A DNA stretch of 64,000 bases from UBA7434 sp042090785 (GTDB lineage Bacteria; Pseudomonadota; Gammaproteobacteria; Pseudomonadales; UBA7434): contig JBELIP010000001.1 in assembly GCA_042090785.1 (NCBI GenBank), forward strand, positions 372,001 to 436,000, written 5' to 3'. A program made the translations under genes and the position numbers. Numbering within the stretch: the stretch's first letter is position 1; the number at the start of each line of letters is the position of its first letter. Shown here piece after piece: positions 1 to 7,841 of this stretch. The notes below the pieces were generated by a model. It saw nothing but the letters and a program-made list of their open reading frames with translations. It did no database searches and was not told the DNA's origin.

Positions 1-620
1 ATGGTTTGAGCTGGGCGCTGGCTGTCAGGATTCAACGGCATAATTAAATGTCGAATGCCATACTGGGCCGCTGATGCAAGCACCTGTTCATTATCATCAA
101 CAAAAACGGTACGAGCTGGATTAAAAGAAAATTTTTCGGCGAATTGTTCCCAAAACGCAGGATTTTCTTTAGGTATACCAAAGTCATGAGAGGCATGCAC
201 TTCATCAACATAGCTAGAAATATTGATGCTGGCGTCTTTTACCGCAAGTGTTTTGCGATGCGCATTGGTCACAATTAAAGATTTTACGGGCAGCGTATTT
301 ACAGCGGTTAGCAATGCTTCTGCATAAGGTAAAAATTGAATCCGATTTTGTACCTCATATTTTAATGCAACAATATCAACCCCTAGCTGATCGCTCCAAT
401 AGTCAATACAATAAAAATTAAGCGTGCCGAGCTGATTGCGAATTTTATCTTCTAAGAATTCTCGAGCTTCGTTTTCATGCCATTGTTTTATCGCTGCATA
501 TTGTCTGGGCAAATGGTGTAACCAAAAATAATTATCATAGTGTAGATCCAACAGCGTGCCGTCCATATCGAATAACACGGTATCAATGCTGTGCCAATCT
601 ATGTTGTGCGAATTACCCAT
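1..620 (-). CDS. yrfG: HAD-family GMP/IMP nucleotidase (YrfG-like), 3' end outside window
   Basis: HAD-superfamily phosphohydrolase, probably a cytoplasmic nucleotidase that dephosphorylates GMP or IMP. Reading the minus strand from an ATG at 620, the frame stays open to the window edge (about 206 codons). Motif I is DTVLFDMDGTLLDL near residue 14, with the two catalytic aspartates. Motif II is SLIVTNAH, a lysine follows in GIPKENP, and the C-terminal acidic motif is FVDDN. This motif set and spacing match the YrfG subfamily. The stop codon lies beyond base 1. No strong ribosome binding site precedes the ATG. The HAD assignment is firm; substrate specificity is inferred from family resemblance. 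Confidence 0.82.
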   Translation of the reverse strand, partial: MGNSHNIDWHSIDTVLFDMDGTLLDLHYDNYFWLHHLPRQYAAIKQWHENEAREFLEDKIRNQLGTLNFYCIDYWSDQLGVDIVALKYEVQNRIQFLPYAEALLTAVNTLPVKSLIVTNAHRKTLAVKDASINISSYVDEVHASHDFGIPKENPAFWEQFAEKFSFNPARTVFVDDNEQVLASAAQYGIRHLIMPLNPDSQRPAQT

Positions 621-828
621 GCTATGTGCGCTTTAACCTTATGCTGGTTTATCGACTATTTTATTGTTTAGTTTTAGTAGTGATTATACGCATATTGTAA
701 GGCGTTAAGATCATTGCGTCACAGGATTAATCCCTGCGACGCTTAGAGGGGAAAGGCGTCTAAATAAAATAACGAGCAAAGTAGATAGGAGAGGGGGCTT
801 AAATTTTATCAGTAGTCTATAAGAGAGT

Positions 829-1071
829 TTAACGGCCTAAGCGCGAAAACTCTCTTAATTGTTTAGCACTCGGCCAACAAGTGCGGCCGACATAATAAAG
901 TAACGCCATTTGTGCATCGGCCTTATTGCTAAACGGACCTGCTTGCTCATTCTTGGTATTGGTGACAAACCAAAGGCCATTCTTAATAGAAAAGCACTTT
1001 TTTAAATGTTGGCGACTCGATTTTTTTGGCGACTCGTTTTGTTCTGTTTTGGGCAACGGCTTAATGCTCAT
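829..1071 (-). CDS. Small uncharacterised protein, DUF6316-like
   Basis: An 80-residue protein from an ATG at 1071. The N-terminal half is basic and hydrophilic. The centre reads GLWFVTNTKNEQAGPFSNKADAQ, which resembles the aromatic and GPF pattern of short DUF6316-type proteins of marine gammaproteobacteria (a tryptophan, a beta turn, then GPF and an alanine-rich helix). No signal peptide, membrane segment or catalytic motif is visible. It stands alone between the HAD gene and the LexA-box gene, all on the minus strand. The function is unknown and the family link is from pattern memory only. Confidence 0.5.
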   Translation of the reverse strand: MSIKPLPKTEQNESPKKSSRQHLKKCFSIKNGLWFVTNTKNEQAGPFSNKADAQMALLYYVGRTCWPSAKQLREFSRLGR

Positions 1072-1351
1072 AGCAGTGTGAATAACCTCTATCTATTAGT
1101 GACTGTATTTAAAAATGGCTTAGCAAAAGCACCTGTTTGTTAATGTGCTTTTCGCTTGTCTTAGTTAGAGACTAGTAGAGGTCTAAATGTTTCGCAGATA
1201 TGACAGCTATAAAGTGTGAGGATGTTACAGAATTTTAGTTTAGGGCGCGCATCCTTGCGCAGCTGAGGGGAAATTATAACCACAGTGGACGTTAACTGTG
1301 GGTAAAAATGAGAAAAGGCTAGGTTGTAGGGCTAGGTTGTTAAATACAAAA

Positions 1352-1894
1352 CTAGGCCGTTAAGCGCATGGTTGTCCAGACCGGTGTTGTTTTTCGCTTG
1401 CTGGCAGGTCGCACTTTTGAGCCCGATAAAAGCGGTAACTGTTTTAAGCCTTTTAAAAGCCGTTGTATCATTCTTTGAGTTTTTGCCTGGCAGAGTAATA
1501 GTGGTAATTCAATGCAGCGAAGTGACGAAAAATTAGACAGTTTTACGCCGTCAGTGACAAAGTAACGAACGGGTTGCCAGCGGCCGCGTGAATCAAAGTA
1601 GGGCGACTTAATTAAGGCGCAGACTTTCTGGTGTTGATTAAAGATAAAGGTTGTTCCCTTTTTGCTGCAGACTAAAGGTGTTGTCGAGTCGCTAATATGC
1701 TGTCTGAAGGTCTTATAGCTTACCGATTGGCATTTTCCGCCAATAAGGCCATGTGCAGCTAGTGATTGCTGTTGTCGACTTTGTGTTTGGGGTTTTCTTG
1801 AACGCAAGCCGTTTTTTAAACTACGATTTAACCCATGATTTAAACCACGATGATGAATATTATTGATGAGGGTTTGCATAAGAGTTGTTAGCAT
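1352..1894 (-). CDS. Uncharacterised 180-residue protein behind LexA boxes
   Basis: I do not recognise this family. The ATG at 1894 is preceded by TAGGTAA about nine bases upstream, a plausible Shine-Dalgarno. The protein is basic, with a glutamine- and arginine-rich N-terminal third. A central block (SKKGTTFIFNQHQKVC, then SPYFDSRGRWQPVRYF) looks like a small folded beta-rich unit. It is followed by a leucine-rich helix (RCIELPLLLCQAKTQRMIQR) and a lysine/arginine-rich tail. No signal peptide or enzyme motif is seen. The key context is a tandem pair of LexA operators 65-95 bases upstream, pointing to induction by DNA damage. A SulA-like role can be imagined, but the conserved SulA pattern is not apparent. 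Confidence 0.55.
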   Translation of the reverse strand: MLTTLMQTLINNIHHRGLNHGLNRSLKNGLRSRKPQTQSRQQQSLAAHGLIGGKCQSVSYKTFRQHISDSTTPLVCSKKGTTFIFNQHQKVCALIKSPYFDSRGRWQPVRYFVTDGVKLSNFSSLRCIELPLLLCQAKTQRMIQRLLKGLKQLPLLSGSKVRPASKRKTTPVWTTMRLTA

Positions 1895-2219
1895 CGTTAA
1901 TTACCTAAATTGGATTCGCTTAAATTGATCTAGTGCTGATATTAGCTCTGCACATTCACTGTATACTTAAACAGTGTATACCCATACAGTAGTTTTGCAA
2001 GAAATCACCGAAAAATTTTCACCCTAATAATGTCTTTGGGTGCTAACTCATTGTTTTACATAACAGACTTTTTTTATTTTTTGTGCGCGGGGTAGATTAT
2101 TTTGTGCAAAAAGTTACGGTACATTAACGGCGTAGTTCGGCATATTGAATGTCTATTATGCTTATGGCGTTTATTCATTAACGAATAAATACAAACTTTC
2201 CCTTGCTCTAGGAGATAAC
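1895..2219. other. Divergent intergenic region between the LexA-box gene and the OmpA-like gene
   Basis: About 325 bases with no convincing gene. It holds the two overlapping LexA boxes on the side of the minus-strand gene, an A/T-rich stretch near 2060-2105, and the AGGAG ribosome binding site (2210-2214) of the OmpA-like lipoprotein. Confidence 0.6.
1959..1989 (-). promoter_or_regulatory. Two overlapping LexA (SOS) boxes
   Basis: CTGTATACTTAAACAG at 1959-1974 is an exact CTGT-N8-ACAG LexA operator. GTGTATACCCATACAG at 1974-1989 is a second copy with one mismatch, sharing one base with the first. On the minus strand a TATACA hexamer inside box 1 could serve as a -10 element, so LexA binding would block transcription. 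The minus-strand gene starts 65 bases away; the plus-strand neighbour starts 230 bases away and is the less likely target. Confidence 0.75.
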
Positions 2220-2897
2220 ATGAAACTCATTTCGCCCATTATCTTAAGCACCGCTTTATTGGGCTGTGCGACTCAACCAGCCGGCTCTGGCGATAATTCA
2301 GCCACAGCCGATAGGAATAAAGCAAAAATTGGCGCCATTGTTGGTGCTGTAGCCGGTGCGATTGTTGGTGGCCAACTCGATGATGATGGTAACCGTGATA
2401 AAGGAATGATTTTAGGGGCCATTGCGGGGGCGGCAACAGGGGCGGGTATTGGCAATTATATGGATAAACAAGAGCAAGCGTTTCGTGATGCCCTTGCTGC
2501 CGAGCAGCGTCGTTCAGAAATAGAAATTGAGCGAGTGCGTGAAGATTTGCTTAAATTGACCTTTGATAATGAAGTGACATTTGATTTAAACCGTGCCGAT
2601 ATTAAACCGTCGTTCTCTACTAGCTTGAATAAAGTGGCTGAGGTGATGCAAAAATATCAGTCAAGAGGTGAAGTGGTTGGGCATACTGATTCCACCGGTT
2701 CTGAAAGCTACAATCAAGCATTATCGGAGCGACGAGCAGCATCAGTGGTTTCATATTTAACGCGAAGCGGCGTTTCAGCGGCGAGTTTGAGTTCATCGGG
2801 TCGTGGTGAATATGAACCGCGTGAATCCAATGCCATAGAAGCAGGCCGTGCGTTAAATCGTCGTGTAGAAGTGTTTGTGACACCGACAGCAGATTAG
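2220..2897 (+). CDS. OmpA-family outer-membrane lipoprotein with glycine-zipper domain (YiaD-like)
   Basis: A 225-residue lipoprotein predicted to sit in the outer membrane and bind peptidoglycan. The ATG at 2220 follows AGGAG by five bases and begins a lipoprotein signal ending in the lipobox LLGC, so Cys16 would be acylated. An upstream in-frame start would bury this signal and is rejected. Residues about 35-80 form a glycine/alanine-rich zipper (repeats such as GAIVGAVAGAIVGG). The C-terminal OmpA domain contains GHTDSTGSESYNQALSERRA and the closing NRRVEV motif, the peptidoglycan-contacting signature. It is monocistronic and convergent with engB. The family is certain; the precise role is inferred. 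Confidence 0.88.
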   Translation: MKLISPIILSTALLGCATQPAGSGDNSATADRNKAKIGAIVGAVAGAIVGGQLDDDGNRDKGMILGAIAGAATGAGIGNYMDKQEQAFRDALAAEQRRSEIEIERVREDLLKLTFDNEVTFDLNRADIKPSFSTSLNKVAEVMQKYQSRGEVVGHTDSTGSESYNQALSERRAASVVSYLTRSGVSAASLSSSGRGEYEPRESNAIEAGRALNRRVEVFVTPTAD

Positions 2898-2909
2898 CAA
2901 ACGGCTAAG

Positions 2910-3566
2910 CTACTGTGGCTGCGGTTGATGTAACCAGTCGTAAAGCGTTTCTCGCGCTTGCTCTAATCCCATGGCATTGGTCGCAGAAAATAATTGAGCG
3001 CTAATATGCGGATAATCTGCAACGCTTTTCTCCACTTGAAACAGGGCCTGCATGGCGGGCCCACGTTTTAGCTTGTCGGCTTTTGTAATTAAGATATGGC
3101 ATTGAATTTGATATTGCTTAACCCAGTCAAGCATGACGGTATCAAACGGTTGTAATGGATGCCTTACATCCATAACTAAGACTAGCCCTGTCAGGGATGC
3201 ACGTTTTTCTAAATACTGCTCTAAATGCTTTTGCCATTCTAGCTTTTTGGCAATAGCTACCTTTGCATAGCCGTACCCAGGCAAATCGACTAAGCGCTGC
3301 TCGTCGCGTAAGCCAAAAAAGTTAATTAACTGGGTGCGCCCAGGGGTTTTACTGATACGGGCGAGTTTTTTCTGTCCGGTAATGCGGTTAATAGCACTCG
3401 ACTTACCCGCGTTAGAGCGACCGGCAAAAGCGACTTCAAAGCCATGATCGAGCGGGCATTGGGCGAGTTTTGCCGCACTTTGGGTAAAAACCGCCGTTTG
3501 AAAGTACTTTTGTAGATCAATATCTGAAAGCTGAGTGTTATCTTTTTCTGTTGTCATAGTGCTCAT
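2910..3566 (-). CDS. engB: Ribosome-biogenesis GTPase EngB (YihA/YsxC)
   Basis: GTPase needed for assembly of the 50S ribosomal subunit. The 218-residue product carries the TRAFAC GTPase motifs in order: G1 GRSNAGKS (49-56), the TPGRT switch I region (74-78), G3 DLPG (94-97) and G4 TKAD (161-164). Length is normal for the family. Start choice is open: ATG at 3566 is used here, a TTG immediately upstream and an ATG at 3554 are also in frame, and none has a strong ribosome binding site. It is divergent from cytochrome c4 and convergent with the OmpA-like gene; the engB-cc4-dsbA neighbourhood is typical of Pseudomonas relatives. Confidence 0.95.
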   Translation of the reverse strand: MSTMTTEKDNTQLSDIDLQKYFQTAVFTQSAAKLAQCPLDHGFEVAFAGRSNAGKSSAINRITGQKKLARISKTPGRTQLINFFGLRDEQRLVDLPGYGYAKVAIAKKLEWQKHLEQYLEKRASLTGLVLVMDVRHPLQPFDTVMLDWVKQYQIQCHILITKADKLKRGPAMQALFQVEKSVADYPHISAQLFSATNAMGLEQARETLYDWLHQPQPQ

Positions 3567-3832
3567 CAAGTCGATAGTCGTTAAATCGGTGACTTTCTAA
3601 CCGAGAATTACTCTGGATATGGCCTATTTTAAAGCAAGCCATTATACCTGTAAGAAGGCTAAGTGAGTGGATTGCTCAATTGTTTAGCAATATGCACAGC
3701 AAAATATCTGGACGCATAAACCGATGTCGATGGTAAAATGCTGGCCGTTTTAGCGATATGTCGCATTGTCTTGGCGGCTCGCAGTACCGATTTCACGATA
3801 ATTTATTAATAGATCAAATTTTGGAAGATAAA

Positions 3833-4450
3833 ATGAAACTCTTTTCTAACGCTTTTATTGCGGTCTTACTAGGCCTTTCATTGGCAGCTATGACGCAGGC
3901 GGCAGGTAATGCTAGTGCGGGTAAGAACAAAGTTGCTACCTGTGGCGCTTGTCATGGTAACGATGGCAACAGCTTAATACCGTCTAACCCTAAACTAGCC
4001 GGGCAGGGCGAAAAATATCTTCTTAAGCAATTAAAAGATGTTCAGCGAGGCGATAGAGAAATTGCTATGATGACTGGGCTGCTAAACAATTTAAATGATC
4101 AAGATTTGGCTGATATCGCCGCATATTATGCCAGCCAAACACAAACGCAAGGCGCATCTGAGGCGAAATGGGTTGAGTTAGGTGAAGAGATTTACCGAAA
4201 TGGTAATCATGAGCGTGGCATACCTTCTTGCACTGGCTGTCATGGCCCGGCAGGCGCAGGTAATGCACCCGCAGGATTCCCAATGATTGCTGGCCAGCAT
4301 GCTGAGTATATTGCTATTCAATTACGTCATTTTTCAGTTGGCAACCGTCATAATGATGGCGAAGGCAAGGTCATGCGCGGCATAGCGGAACGAATGAATG
4401 AGAACGAAATCCAAGCCGTTTCTAGCTACATTGCAGGGCTTAGACAATAA
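3833..4450 (+). CDS. Periplasmic dihaem cytochrome c4
   Basis: A 205-residue dihaem electron carrier, exported to the periplasm and known in relatives to pass electrons to terminal oxidases. The ATG at 3833 (GGAAG just upstream) begins a signal peptide that would be cleaved after TQA near residue 23. Two class I haem sites follow: CGACH (37-41) and CTGCH (133-137), each starting one half of the duplicated fold. Candidate axial methionines lie C-terminal to each site, in the IAMMTGL and GKVMRGIA segments. dsbA starts 75 bases downstream on the same strand, so co-transcription is plausible. Confidence 0.92.
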   Translation: MKLFSNAFIAVLLGLSLAAMTQAAGNASAGKNKVATCGACHGNDGNSLIPSNPKLAGQGEKYLLKQLKDVQRGDREIAMMTGLLNNLNDQDLADIAAYYASQTQTQGASEAKWVELGEEIYRNGNHERGIPSCTGCHGPAGAGNAPAGFPMIAGQHAEYIAIQLRHFSVGNRHNDGEGKVMRGIAERMNENEIQAVSSYIAGLRQ

Positions 4451-4525
4451 ACCAGGCCCTTCAACCACGTAAAACCACGTAGACCGATTGGGCCAGAGTT
4501 CAACAGTAAAAAAGGATAGCAAGCA

Positions 4526-5179
4526 ATGAAAATAGTACGCCGCATGGCAGCGCTTTTATTATTACTACCAACGTTAATTTTGACTCAATCAGCCTGCGCT
4601 GAAGATACTGCTTTAGCAGCACAATACCAAGCTGGTACCCACTACCAGGTGCTGCCAAACCCAGCGAGAACATTAGACGCTAATAAAATAGAAGTCATGG
4701 AAGTTTTTTGGTACGGCTGCTCACATTGCTATGCGATTGAACCCTTGTTAGCAAAGTGGAAAGAGACCATTGCCGACGATGTTATCTTTGCTAAAACCCC
4801 TGCCGTTTGGCGCGACTTTATGCGTCTTCATGCCAATGTCTATTACACGGCTGAAGCGTTTAATTTACCCCGTGAATTTCACAATGAAATTTTTGCGTTA
4901 TTAGCAAAAAGCCCAAAACTGGCTAATCAAGACAGGTTTGCCGAAGTATTTGCTAAATATGGCGTCAGCAAAGAAGCTTTCAGTAAAAAAGTGAATGCTT
5001 TTGGCATTATGAGCAAGGTTTCACAGGGCGAAAAGCGCGCGCGTAAGCATTATCTTATACAAGGCACGCCAGAAATGATTGTTAATGGTAAGTACCGAAT
5101 TAGTGCGCGAATGGCTGGTAGCCAAGCAGAAATGCTCAAAGTGGTTAACTACCTTATTGAGCTTGAGCGAAACTCATAA
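4526..5179 (+). CDS. dsbA: Periplasmic thiol:disulfide oxidoreductase DsbA, CSHC active site
   Basis: Thioredoxin-fold enzyme that introduces disulfides into exported proteins. The 217-residue product has a signal peptide ending near SACA (residue 25), then VFWYGCSHCYAIEP with the active-site cysteines at 65 and 68, and the cis-proline loop QGTPEMIVNG near the C-terminus. The dipeptide between the cysteines is Ser-His rather than the Pro-His usual in DsbA. This position tunes redox potential in the family, so the enzyme may be less oxidising. It follows cytochrome c4 and is closed by a strong intrinsic terminator. Confidence 0.93.
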   Translation: MKIVRRMAALLLLLPTLILTQSACAEDTALAAQYQAGTHYQVLPNPARTLDANKIEVMEVFWYGCSHCYAIEPLLAKWKETIADDVIFAKTPAVWRDFMRLHANVYYTAEAFNLPREFHNEIFALLAKSPKLANQDRFAEVFAKYGVSKEAFSKKVNAFGIMSKVSQGEKRARKHYLIQGTPEMIVNGKYRISARMAGSQAEMLKVVNYLIELERNS

Positions 5180-5197
5180 TCCAGAAACTCGTCGGCC

Positions 5198-5229
5198 AAA
5201 AAAAACCGCTGAATTCAGCGGTTTTTTTT
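5198..5229 (+). terminator. Intrinsic terminator after dsbA
   Basis: A perfect hairpin, CCGCTG-AATT-CAGCGG, flanked by an A run on the left and eight T on the right. The flanking runs make it symmetric. It separates dsbA from the diguanylate cyclase gene. Confidence 0.9.
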
Positions 5230-5350
5230 GGCTTTTAGATTTTGAAAAGCCTTCTATACTGTTTATAGCAAGTCAGCGAATGAAGTGATGATAACTTATC
5301 GCTCATTAATAACGTTAATAATAGTCAGCTAAATCAATGACAAGGTTTTT

Positions 5351-6913
5351 ATGAACTTTCTCAAAGGAAACCCTACAGAAAAAATAAAGACGTTACAGTC
5401 GGTATTAAATAAAAAAGAACAGGTTTTTGGGCGTTTACGTCAATCCTTAGACGATTCTCTCAACCATTTATCGGTTGCAGCCGAAGGCCAAGACGAGAGC
5501 TTGGACCTAATCATTCATGAACTGCGCACCCAAATGCAAGGGAGTAATGGAGCGATTAGTGCCGAGCTAGTTGCTCAGCTAGAGAGCTCTGCTAATGGTA
5601 TGGTAGCACTTAGACGGCAGCGTGCAGAAAAGCAGTTACAGGGTTTTAGTGATGGCATTGCCCAATTACTATTGCTTAATCCTCCCACTGAAATTCGAAA
5701 GCAGCTCGCTGGGTTTGTCCGCGATACGCGCCAAAGTATTAATAACCCAACGCAGCAAGAGTTGCTCCCGATTAAGTTTTCTCAGCTACAAGGCCAAGTG
5801 CTGAGCGAATTAGATACTCATGCCGCAAATACACTCGATACTGCAAATGAAATGTCGCCAGACCCTGCTGTTGTAGAGGCAATAGAAGGGATCTTAGCCG
5901 ATATATTAGTGCAGATAAGGCCGCTTGCAGCAACAGAAGACGCTTTGGAAAAAGCGCAACATATACTCAACGCTGGGTTAGATTGGCAGGTGCTGGCCGA
6001 GTTATTAGAACAGTTAAGTATTGTTGTTATTGCAACCCTCGATAACGATCAACACGAATTCGAATTATTTTTACAAAGCCTCAACGATCAACTTTCCAGT
6101 TTATGCGACGGCGTCAGTGGCATTGATGACATGACGAAATCCATACTTAATGGCGGAGAAGCATTTGATAAGGCCGTTCGACAAGATATTCAAGTATTTG
6201 CTGGTGATATCGATAATGCGAGTTCTCTGGCATCCTTAAAAGGCTCAGTGAAAACACATCTTGCCTCTGTGTTTGGTCAATTAGACCAATTTAAGCTCGA
6301 GCGGCTTGAGCAGCAATTAGATTACGAGACCGAACTGAATAGTCTAAAAGGTCAGGTCCAAGCCTTAGAGCGCGAAGCGGCGCGGGCACATGCCGAAGTT
6401 GAAGTGCAGCAGCGACGCAGTGAGCGTGATGCACTGACTAAGCTGCCTAATAGAGAGGCTTATGAACGTCGTATTGCCATTGAATTAGAGCGGGTTAGAC
6501 GCTACAGCTCTAAATTTTGCTTGGTAGTAGCCGATGTCGATTACTTTAAACAGGTTAATGATTCCTATGGACATTTAGCCGGCGATAAAGTCTTGAGAGT
6601 TTTAGCTAAAACCATGCGTCGCCGATTGAGGCTGGCTGATTTTATAGCTCGTTACGGCGGTGAAGAGTTTGTTATTTTACTGCCAGAAACCGATGCTAAA
6701 GCAGCCTTAGTTTTAATGAATGAGATTTGCATGCAGATTCGTGACTGCCCCTTTCATTTTAAATCCGAACCATTAAACATCACTATCTCTTTAGGGATTG
6801 CTCAGGTGGCTGAAGGTGATGACGGCAGAACACTTTTTGCCCGCGCAGATAAAGCCATGTATGAAGCCAAGCAGCAGGGCCGAGACCGCTGCTATGTTGC
6901 CGATGGCAGCTAA
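5351..6913 (+). CDS. GGDEF diguanylate cyclase with long helical N-terminal region
   Basis: Makes cyclic di-GMP from GTP. It has 520 residues. The N-terminal 320 or so are helical, leucine- and glutamine-rich and without a recognised sensor, followed by a coiled coil (about 325-355) that likely drives dimerisation. The catalytic domain starts near ERDALTKLPNREAYERR and has GGEEF at 436-440. RLAD at 427-430 sits five residues before it, the position of the RxxD inhibitory site. The sequence looks fully competent for synthesis and product inhibition. No membrane segments or signal peptide, so it is cytoplasmic. A 54-residue charged protein follows 228 bases downstream on the same strand. Confidence 0.9.
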   Translation: MNFLKGNPTEKIKTLQSVLNKKEQVFGRLRQSLDDSLNHLSVAAEGQDESLDLIIHELRTQMQGSNGAISAELVAQLESSANGMVALRRQRAEKQLQGFSDGIAQLLLLNPPTEIRKQLAGFVRDTRQSINNPTQQELLPIKFSQLQGQVLSELDTHAANTLDTANEMSPDPAVVEAIEGILADILVQIRPLAATEDALEKAQHILNAGLDWQVLAELLEQLSIVVIATLDNDQHEFELFLQSLNDQLSSLCDGVSGIDDMTKSILNGGEAFDKAVRQDIQVFAGDIDNASSLASLKGSVKTHLASVFGQLDQFKLERLEQQLDYETELNSLKGQVQALEREAARAHAEVEVQQRRSERDALTKLPNREAYERRIAIELERVRRYSSKFCLVVADVDYFKQVNDSYGHLAGDKVLRVLAKTMRRRLRLADFIARYGGEEFVILLPETDAKAALVLMNEICMQIRDCPFHFKSEPLNITISLGIAQVAEGDDGRTLFARADKAMYEAKQQGRDRCYVADGS

Positions 6914-7141
6914 ACAACAAGAATAGTTAAAGACCGATTAAAGAGTAATAAACGCTAAATAATCGCCGCCAATATTTTCTTAATTCGACAATAGCAAGTC
7001 GTTGAATATGGTCTACACTGATAGGCGATTAACGACCAGTTATACAGCGGCCATTGTTCAAGAAAAACGGCATTAACTGGTGAAATAGACAAATACTGAT
7101 GAGTAATCAGAAAATACAAGACCATATGTAGGAGTCATGCC

Positions 7142-7306
7142 ATGGGCGATGAAAAAGAATTGGATTTAAGTCTTTTTGAGCAGCTAGATGAAGCCCTTGA
7201 AGAGCGAGCTGGCGGCAGTGATCGTAGAAAGAAAAATATCGGTGCCGATGATTCAATAGGTGAGGACCGCCGCAAAGGTGATCGACGCTTAATTGACGAT
7301 CAATAG
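7142..7306 (+). CDS. 54-residue charged protein with DRR motifs
   Basis: A short gene with good translation signals: AGGAG at 7130-7134, seven bases before the ATG. The product is very acidic in its first half (MGDEKELDLSLFEQLDEALE) and then carries repeated arginine motifs, GSDRRKK and EDRRKGDRR. Similar DRRxGDRR stretches occur in linkers of GGDEF and PilZ proteins, which makes the position after a diguanylate cyclase suggestive. I do not recognise a named family. Its last codons lie inside a 15-base tandem repeat that runs past the stop codon. Function unknown. Confidence 0.6.
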   Translation: MGDEKELDLSLFEQLDEALEERAGGSDRRKKNIGADDSIGEDRRKGDRRLIDDQ

Positions 7307-7358
7307 CCGAGCAATCAATAGCCGAGAAATCAATAGGCTAGCAATTAATAGGCGGGCA
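7299..7358 (+). repeat. Four tandem copies of a 15-base unit across a stop codon
   Basis: Units start at 7299, 7314, 7329 and 7344. The first two read ATCAATAGCCGAGCA and ATCAATAGCCGAGAA; the third and fourth drift by two to four bases. The length is a multiple of three, so each copy repeats the same in-frame TAG, giving a series of stop codons after the 54-residue gene. Confidence 0.9.
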
Positions 7359-7841
7359 ATAGACAAATAAAAAAGCGCCGTTCACCGCCCCTTTTATCTT
7401 TACCTCATTCAGTTAATGCCGAGTAATGAGGTGCCCCTCTTTTTAAACATTTTAACCACTATCTGAACATATCATTGATGGCTATAGGAACTATAGCGTC
7501 ATTTTATATCTAAGCATAAGTAATTGATTTTGATCAAATTGGTTCGATTGTTCGCGCATTCGACGATGGTCACGACTTAACACGGCATAGTCATGGCATC
7601 AATCGCCATATAAGATGTAATCACTTCGTTGTTTTGATCCTTTCATAGAGTAAGCCACTGAATAAGCAATGGTCACTGAGCAAGCAATGAATCAATGATA
7701 AGAAGCAAAATCACCTTATATAAGACTATGTTACTAACGGTTAATTCGAACGGTGAACAGTGCTTTGTCAGTTAATGAGCAATTCATTATCACTATTCGT
7801 TTTTCCAGCATCATTCTGCCAACAAAAGAACCGATAATTTT
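7307..7841. other. Intergenic region upstream of pntAA
   Basis: About 535 bases with no gene I can support. It holds the tail of the 15-base repeat array, a GC-rich imperfect hairpin near 7370-7400 followed by T-rich sequence that might end transcription, and a consensus FNR-type palindrome at 7524-7537. No clear ribosome binding site precedes the pntAA ATG. Confidence 0.6.
7524..7537. promoter_or_regulatory. Candidate FNR/Anr box
   Basis: TTGATTTTGATCAA matches the TTGAT-N4-ATCAA consensus exactly. It lies 305 bases upstream of pntAA, further than usual for a class II site, and I see no good -10 hexamer at the expected spacing. It may be a chance palindrome in A/T-rich DNA or control a long leader. 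Confidence 0.4.

Noticed and set aside
1352..1894. Naming the LexA-box gene sulA
   Set aside because: Size and regulation fit, but the sequence shows no convincing SulA conserved block.
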